Positions 59,204 through 64,000 of a stretch of DNA of 64,000 nt are shown here, piece by piece. The notes beneath the pieces were generated by a model, which was given only the letters and a program-made list of their open reading frames with translations, did not search any database and was not told where the DNA came from. The position numbers and the translations under genes were made by a program. The stretch is from Lutimonas saemankumensis. GTDB lineage: Bacteria > Bacteroidota > Bacteroidia > Flavobacteriales > Flavobacteriaceae. The stretch covers positions 202,606 through 266,605 of the forward strand of contig NZ_JAIUZR010000001.1 of the NCBI RefSeq assembly GCF_020171465.1, given 5' to 3'. Within the stretch, counting starts at the first letter, position 1. The number at the start of each line of letters is the position of its first letter.

Positions 59204-60115
59204 ATGAATCTTCATATTCAAAATGAGACTTCCCGATTAAGAGCCGTTGTTCTTGGTACGGCTGAATCGAACGGGCCGGTTCCAAAGATCGAGGACTGCT
59301 ATGATCCGAAATCCGTTGAGAACATTCTTGCAGGAACATATCCAAAGGAAGAAGATATGGTCAAGGAAATGAGTGCCTTTGAAAGGGTACTTAAAAAGTA
59401 TGATGTTGAAGTATTCAGGCCTAAGGTGTTGAAGGATGTAAACCAGATTTTCGCCCGGGACATTGCCTTTGTGGTTGAGGATAAATTTATACGTTCGAAT
59501 ATCCTACCCAACAGGATCGAAGAACTTGACGCCATTGATCATGTTTATAACCAGGTTGCGAAGGAGAACAGAATAATTCCTCCTGAGGAGGTACATGTAG
59601 AAGGTGGAGATGTTATGCCCTGGAACGAGTATATTTTTGTGGGTGTTTACACCGGGCCTGATTATGCTGATTATATTACGGCACGAACCAACAAAGAAGC
59701 GGTGGAATTTTTAAGAAAGTTGTTCCCGGAAAAAAAAGTAAAGTCTTTTGAATTGAGAAAATCAAACACGGATGCCAAAAACAATGCCTTGCACCTGGAT
59801 TGTTGTTTTCAGCCAGTGGGGAAAGACAAGGCCATTTTGCATAAAAATGGTTTTTTGGTGGAGGAAGAGTATCAGTTTCTTGTGGATTATTTTGGAAAGG
59901 AAAATGTTTTTGAAATCACCAGGGAAGAAATGTATGAGATGAACTCCAATGTTTTTTCTATCTCAGAGGAGGTTGTGGTCTCTGAAGCAGGTTTTACAAG
60001 ACTGAATCAATGGCTTAGAGATCAGGGCATCACAGTTGAAGAGGTCCCTTATGCTGAAATTGGAAAGCAGGAAGGATTGTTAAGATGTTCCACCTTACCC
60101 TTGATCCGGGATTAA
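59204..60115 (+). CDS. amidinotransferase/arginine-deiminase-like guanidine-modifying enzyme
   Basis: 303 residues from the ATG at 59204 (MNLHIQNETSRLRAVVLG); the 23-codon upstream extension crosses the terminator and is rejected. The five-bladed propeller fold is shown by ARDIAFVVEDKFI, HVEGGDVMPWNEYIFVG, LHLDCCFQPVG (His/Asp) and a C-terminal nucleophile Cys 295 in LRCSTLPL. Family members include glycine amidinotransferase, DDAH and arginine deiminase/dihydrolase; the exact reaction is not certain. The next gene is ctlX, pointing to arginine catabolism. Confidence 0.85.
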   Translation: MNLHIQNETSRLRAVVLGTAESNGPVPKIEDCYDPKSVENILAGTYPKEEDMVKEMSAFERVLKKYDVEVFRPKVLKDVNQIFARDIAFVVEDKFIRSNILPNRIEELDAIDHVYNQVAKENRIIPPEEVHVEGGDVMPWNEYIFVGVYTGPDYADYITARTNKEAVEFLRKLFPEKKVKSFELRKSNTDAKNNALHLDCCFQPVGKDKAILHKNGFLVEEEYQFLVDYFGKENVFEITREEMYEMNSNVFSISEEVVVSEAGFTRLNQWLRDQGITVEEVPYAEIGKQEGLLRCSTLPLIRD

Positions 60116-60177
60116 TAAAAGACCCATTCCAATTTTTTAGAATTTAAAGAATAACCAGAAATTATCATCAGAATTTA

Positions 60178-61119
60178 ATGAAACTGCTTACCAATACAAT
60201 TTTAATGATCCGGCCTGTTTCTTTCAGAATGAATGAAGAAACCGCTGTAAATAATTATTACCAGCATGAGATTAAAGGACTAACTGCTGAGGAAGTCCAG
60301 GAAAAGGCTCTTGCAGAATTTGATGCCTTTGTATCAAAATTAAGAGAAGCAGGTATAAATATTATCGTTGTGGAGGATACCCTGGTCCCTGATACTCCAG
60401 ATTCGATTTTTCCGAATAACTGGATCTCATTCCATTCAAATGGAAAAGTAGGCATATTTCCAATGTTTGCCGAAAACAGGCGTCAGGAAAGAAGAGAGGA
60501 TATATTTGATATTCTGGAAGAAAAAGGTTTTGTGATAGAAGAGATCGTAGATTATACGTCGGCTGAAGAGGAAGGATTGTTTCTGGAGGCAACCGGTAGT
60601 ATTGTACTGGATCGTGCCCAAAGAATAGCCTATTGCGCTCTGTCTCCAAGAGCCGATGAGGACCTGTTTATAGAATTTTGCGAAGATTTTGAATATACTC
60701 CCGTTATTTTCCATGCGTACCAGACCGTTGATGGAAAAAGAGAACTGATCTACCATACCAACGTAATGATGGCTGTAACCCGGGATAACGTGGTGGCATG
60801 TCTGGATTGTATCGACGACAAGAAAGAAAAGAAAAACTTTATCAGACAAGTCAAGGCCAGTGGCAAACAGATTCTGGACATTAGCGAGGAACAGGTTGAA
60901 CAATTTGCAGGTAATATGTTGCAGGTGATAAATGGGAATGGAGACGCTATAACGGTGATGAGCCAGTCTGCTTATGACAGTTTAAGCCCGGATCAGATTG
61001 AAATTTTATCAAAGGAGGCCACTCTTTTATCAAGCGATCTGAGTACGATCGAAGCCTGTGGCGGAGGTAGTGCACGCTGTATGATGGCAGAGGTTTTTTT
61101 GAGCCGAAAAAACAGTTAA
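60178..61119 (+). CDS. ctlX: citrulline hydrolase CtlX-like protein
   Basis: 313 residues. Guanidine-modifying fold with FPNNWISFHSNG near residue 80, an EATGSIVLD block, IYHTNVMMAVT (His) and the closing CGGGSARCMMAEVF with the likely nucleophile Cys 301. This pattern is the CtlX (citrulline ureidase/hydrolase) type, which splits citrulline to ornithine, CO2 and ammonia. Follows the related gene after 62 nt in the same direction; the two share a fold but little sequence. Confidence 0.85.
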   Translation: MKLLTNTILMIRPVSFRMNEETAVNNYYQHEIKGLTAEEVQEKALAEFDAFVSKLREAGINIIVVEDTLVPDTPDSIFPNNWISFHSNGKVGIFPMFAENRRQERREDIFDILEEKGFVIEEIVDYTSAEEEGLFLEATGSIVLDRAQRIAYCALSPRADEDLFIEFCEDFEYTPVIFHAYQTVDGKRELIYHTNVMMAVTRDNVVACLDCIDDKKEKKNFIRQVKASGKQILDISEEQVEQFAGNMLQVINGNGDAITVMSQSAYDSLSPDQIEILSKEATLLSSDLSTIEACGGGSARCMMAEVFLSRKNS

Positions 61120-61471
61120 ATTTTTTCTTTTTGTTTATAACTAGCCCAATCTGTTAACAACTGAATTTTGTTGAGAATGTGATAATTAATTGCTGCCTTT
61201 ATTGCGATATCGACTAGTTTTTTCTTCCATTTTTGACACCTTCGCAAATATGGTTTAAGACCCGTAATTAGTACAATTTAACTTTTTGAAAATTCATGAA
61301 TTCCTTTAGAATCTCTTCAGATTTGAAGGATACTTTCGCCGTGGAATTTTTGATGATAACAAAGATTTATGCATTGTGATTGTTATTATTAAGATTACTA
61401 GTTATTCCCCCAATTAATAAATACAGAAATCCAACTATACTTTGGTGATTCAATGCTGTTCAAATTTGTCT
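61120..61471 (+). other. 352-nt AT-rich gap without a recognised gene
   Basis: No reading frame with a credible start and length, no tRNA and no clear terminator for ctlX was found. The sequence contains short A/T runs and a TATACTTTG (about 61434-61442) that only roughly resembles a -7 box before the next gene. Confidence 0.6.
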
Positions 61472-64000
61472 ATGAAAAAGAGGGTTCAACTATTATACCA
61501 GTTAAATTTGATTTTGTTATTTTTCTTAGGAAGTAACATTATTTATTCACAATCTAATTCTGCTAAAATATCAAATTTCAGAATTGAAAATGCGCATAAA
61601 GATCGTATTTATTTTGATGTTGAAGGTAATATTTCCAAATTGAGTATTCAGGGCTTCAAAATTTCCGGTAATTCAATATCGGGATTGAATAAGAATTCAA
61701 AATATTTTACAGTAAAAAAATCATTCAGTTTCTGGGATAACAACACTATTAGATTAGAAAAGGGAAATGGGGTTGTTTCGGATTTCGCATTAACTCATAT
61801 TAAAAACAAAATAAATGAACCTAAAGCAAAACGTGAGGAATGGTATGTTAATTCAAAGATAAAAAGGTCGGGAGATGGAAAATCCCCTAATTCTGCGTTT
61901 AAGACGATTATGGAGGCTGTAAAATCAATTAAAAAGGGAGGAGCTACTATTCATATTAAGGCAGGTAATTATGGCGGGGAATTTATTCAATTATGGGGGG
62001 TTCTACCTGCAAGTTCCAAGTCTAATCCTTTTATTTTACAAGGGTACAGGAGTAAACCAGGTGATTTAAATGGTGTGAATTTTTATACCTATTCGAAAGG
62101 AAAAAAATTGGAAGCAACCAAAGCTCCATTGCTTGATGGAAAAGACCGGTCGAAAGGAACCGCAATTTCTCTGGCGGGAGGGAATGGAGTTACAAATAGA
62201 GATTTTATAATCCTTCGGAATATTCAAATTCAAAATTTCCAAAAAGGAATTATGAGTAATCAAGGTAAAAATTTGATTGTAGAAAATTGTGTCGTTAGAA
62301 ATATTGGAACGGGTTCAAGGGATCATGGAATTCATTTTTTCAAAGCTAGAAACATTCGAATATCCAAGTCTATTTCGATAAATTCTTCCGTTGCGGCATT
62401 CAATATTGAAGGTGATTTTAATGCAGTCTACGATTGTAAGGCCTTCGGAGAAGACTCGGGGGGACTGAAGATGGATTATTATTTCTCGCTTCAAGGTCGA
62501 AATAATATATTTATGAATAATCTTTCAAAAAAAATATTGAAAGATGGTAAGGATTGGGAACATGGATTTAGCGTCTCAGGTGATAAAGTAGGAGATACAG
62601 AATTCAATTTGATTGAAAACCATGAAGCGACTGGAGGAGTTAGAGGTATTGAATTAAGAAGGGGAGGTTGCTCACATAATGTTGTGCGATCTTTATATTC
62701 TCACGACACAGAGCTAGGGATTCAAATTAGGGATGGCTCGAACAATAATATTATTGAGAATAGTGTTTTCAATAATGTAGTTAAGGGTATTGATTTCTCG
62801 GCATCCGACGAGGCAGGTTTTGGAAGTGCTCTGAACAATACTTTTAGAAATGTGATTATTTCAAATGCTAAAAAAGTTTTATATCATAGGGGAAGATCAA
62901 TTGCAGACCGACCTGAAGTGAGAGGAAATAAATTTTATAATTTGACAATTGTGAATTCAAATACATTATGGTCTAATTATGAGGTAAAACCAAAAACTTC
63001 TTCAAACGAATGGGTGAATTGTAATATTATTGATGTATCGAGTCAAGGATTTAGTAATGGACAGTCCTTTTCCAATTCGAATTTTTACGGTAGTTTTCAA
63101 TCATTAGTGGGTAAATCATCCAATATTTCAAAGGATCCGGCTTTTAGAAATAAAAATAATAGAGATTTTAGATTAAAATCAACAAGTAAATTGATCAATG
63201 CGGGAAAAAAGTTGAGTTCAGTTTTAATGGATTTTGAAGGTAGTAAAAGACCACAAGGTAGTTCTCATGATATTGGTGCTTATGAATACGGTGAAAAAAC
63301 GATCAATACGATAAATGCAGATGCCGGAGATGATGTTTCAATTTGCAAGGGAGAAAAAGTTACTTTAACAGCAACAGGAGGAAAGAAATATAAATGGAGT
63401 AACGGAAAGACAACTCCAACGATAACAATAAGCCCTTCAAAAACGATTACCTTGACGGTTACAGTTTCAGATGGGATCACCACGGATGAGGCAAAAGTCA
63501 AGGTCACTGTAAATGAAGTTCGAGCGAATGCGGGTAAGGATGTCAGCATAGAGGAAGGAGATGAAGTAACATTGACAGCTACGGGAGGTGACACTTATCT
63601 TTGGAGTACTGGAGAAACGACCCAAAGTATTACGGTCAGTCCCACAAAGACAAAAGGTTATGAGGTAAAGGTAAAATCCGGGGATTGTGAGGATAGTGAT
63701 CGAGTGAAAGTGACGGTTAAAAAGTCGACACCACCAGTTGTAGCTGTAGTAAATGATGATTTGAGTATTTGTAAGGGAGAAGAGGTTGTGCTATCGGCCG
63801 GTGGAGGTGATACCTACAGTTGGAGTACAGGATCTACTTCTTCAGAGATTACGATTAGTCCAGAAGAGACAACTACATATACGGTTACAGTTTCAGATGG
63901 GATCACCACGGATGAGGCAAAAGTCAAGGTCACTGTAAATGAAGTTCGAGCGAATGCGGGTAAGGATGTCAGCATAGAGGAAGGAGATGAAGTAACATTG
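61472..64000 (+). CDS. large secreted beta-helix protein with Ig-like repeats (3' end outside window)
   Basis: 843 codons from the ATG at 61472 with no stop before the window edge. Order: signal peptide (about 1-30, ending IIYSQS); a region to about 120; a right-handed parallel beta-helix (about 122-600, starting WYVNSKIKRSGDGKSP, with many N-N-x-I-x-N turns and ending HDIGAYEYG, a common closing motif); then Ig-like modules of about 70 residues (from 605), each with VSIxxGExVTLTATGG, a YxWSxG core and TITISPSxT. This layout is known for polysaccharide lyases, adhesins and T9SS-secreted surface proteins of Bacteroidota. Catalytic residues could not be assigned. The secretion tail would lie beyond 64000. 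Confidence 0.8.
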   Translation, partial: MKKRVQLLYQLNLILLFFLGSNIIYSQSNSAKISNFRIENAHKDRIYFDVEGNISKLSIQGFKISGNSISGLNKNSKYFTVKKSFSFWDNNTIRLEKGNGVVSDFALTHIKNKINEPKAKREEWYVNSKIKRSGDGKSPNSAFKTIMEAVKSIKKGGATIHIKAGNYGGEFIQLWGVLPASSKSNPFILQGYRSKPGDLNGVNFYTYSKGKKLEATKAPLLDGKDRSKGTAISLAGGNGVTNRDFIILRNIQIQNFQKGIMSNQGKNLIVENCVVRNIGTGSRDHGIHFFKARNIRISKSISINSSVAAFNIEGDFNAVYDCKAFGEDSGGLKMDYYFSLQGRNNIFMNNLSKKILKDGKDWEHGFSVSGDKVGDTEFNLIENHEATGGVRGIELRRGGCSHNVVRSLYSHDTELGIQIRDGSNNNIIENSVFNNVVKGIDFSASDEAGFGSALNNTFRNVIISNAKKVLYHRGRSIADRPEVRGNKFYNLTIVNSNTLWSNYEVKPKTSSNEWVNCNIIDVSSQGFSNGQSFSNSNFYGSFQSLVGKSSNISKDPAFRNKNNRDFRLKSTSKLINAGKKLSSVLMDFEGSKRPQGSSHDIGAYEYGEKTINTINADAGDDVSICKGEKVTLTATGGKKYKWSNGKTTPTITISPSKTITLTVTVSDGITTDEAKVKVTVNEVRANAGKDVSIEEGDEVTLTATGGDTYLWSTGETTQSITVSPTKTKGYEVKVKSGDCEDSDRVKVTVKKSTPPVVAVVNDDLSICKGEEVVLSAGGGDTYSWSTGSTSSEITISPEETTTYTVTVSDGITTDEAKVKVTVNEVRANAGKDVSIEEGDEVTL
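63455..63574 (+). repeat. 120-nt exact repeat, copy 1
   Basis: Starts ACGGTTACAGTTTCAGATGG and ends GAAGTAACATTG. Every base equals the second copy at 63881-64000. It covers the end of one Ig-like module and the start of the next. Confidence 0.95.
63881..64000 (+). repeat. 120-nt exact repeat, copy 2 (runs to the window edge)
   Basis: Same sequence as 63455-63574, 426 nt (142 codons) downstream, in frame. As the match is still perfect at the last base, the true repeat may be longer. Confidence 0.95.

Noticed and set aside
60436..60903. 155-codon minus-strand frame over ctlX
   Set aside because: Antisense to a gene with clear family motifs; Phe/Tyr/Ile-rich shadow composition.
63280..63594. 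104-codon minus-strand frame in the repeat region
   Set aside because: Reverse complement of the Val/Thr-rich Ig repeats of the large secreted protein, which is open through the whole region.

Overview
The window looks like a chromosomal segment of a member of the Bacteroidota, most likely class Flavobacteriia. The evidence is AT-rich DNA, a SusC/SusD pair, Bacteroidota families (DUF1599, BT_3928-type DoxX protein, DUF5723, CtlX), the gene order rplQ-carA-eno-gltA, and promoters of the TTTG-N19-TAnnTTTG type. No rRNA, tRNA, CRISPR array, insertion sequence or phage gene was seen.

Layout. (1) 1-12.7 kb is mixed housekeeping: a partial YfcE-type phosphoesterase divergent from truA and an ABC exporter; a minus-strand run LOG-folP-lipoprotein-cdaA (cdaA makes c-di-AMP); then DUF1599, a DoxX-like membrane protein, the fluoride channel crcB, DUF1684, an MFS transporter, a methyltransferase and a CocE-type lipoprotein hydrolase. 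(2) 12.7-19.2 kb holds a fused B12-dependent acyl-CoA mutase of IcmF type and the potassium uptake pair trkA-trkH. (3) 19.3-25.6 kb holds radC, then a promoter and a tightly packed, overlapping set (deacetylase-like protein, FemAB/GNAT-like protein, glycosyltransferase, flippase, YjjG-like HAD phosphatase) that looks like a small surface-glycan operon. (4) 25.7-37.6 kb holds a DUF5723 protein with an unknown partner, rarA, a rhomboid protease, rlmB, an orphan SusC/SusD pair with a strong terminator, and an Omp85/BamA-like protein.

(5) 37.8-55.0 kb is one long ribosomal cluster on the plus strand: str (rpsL-rpsG-fusA), S10, spc and alpha operons joined in order, with secY, infA, rpoA and rplQ. 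adk and map are absent between secY and infA. Most spacers are under 25 nt. The few longer ones (rpsJ-rplC, rplP-rpmC, rpsN-rpsH, rpsK-rpsD) all hold inverted repeats and are the best places to look for ribosomal-protein feedback elements or attenuators. (6) 55.1-61.1 kb holds carA, eno and gltA, with terminators after rplQ, eno and gltA, then two adjacent guanidine-modifying-superfamily genes that may turn arginine into citrulline and ornithine. (7) 61.1-64 kb is a 350-nt AT-rich gap and then a large secreted right-handed beta-helix protein with Ig-like repeats, still open at the window edge and carrying an exact 120-nt duplication.

Most of the window is conserved core genome. The least explained parts are the glycan operon, the spacer structures in the ribosomal cluster (especially the one before rpsD), the lipoprotein between folP and cdaA, the DUF5723 partner, and the repeat protein at the right edge.
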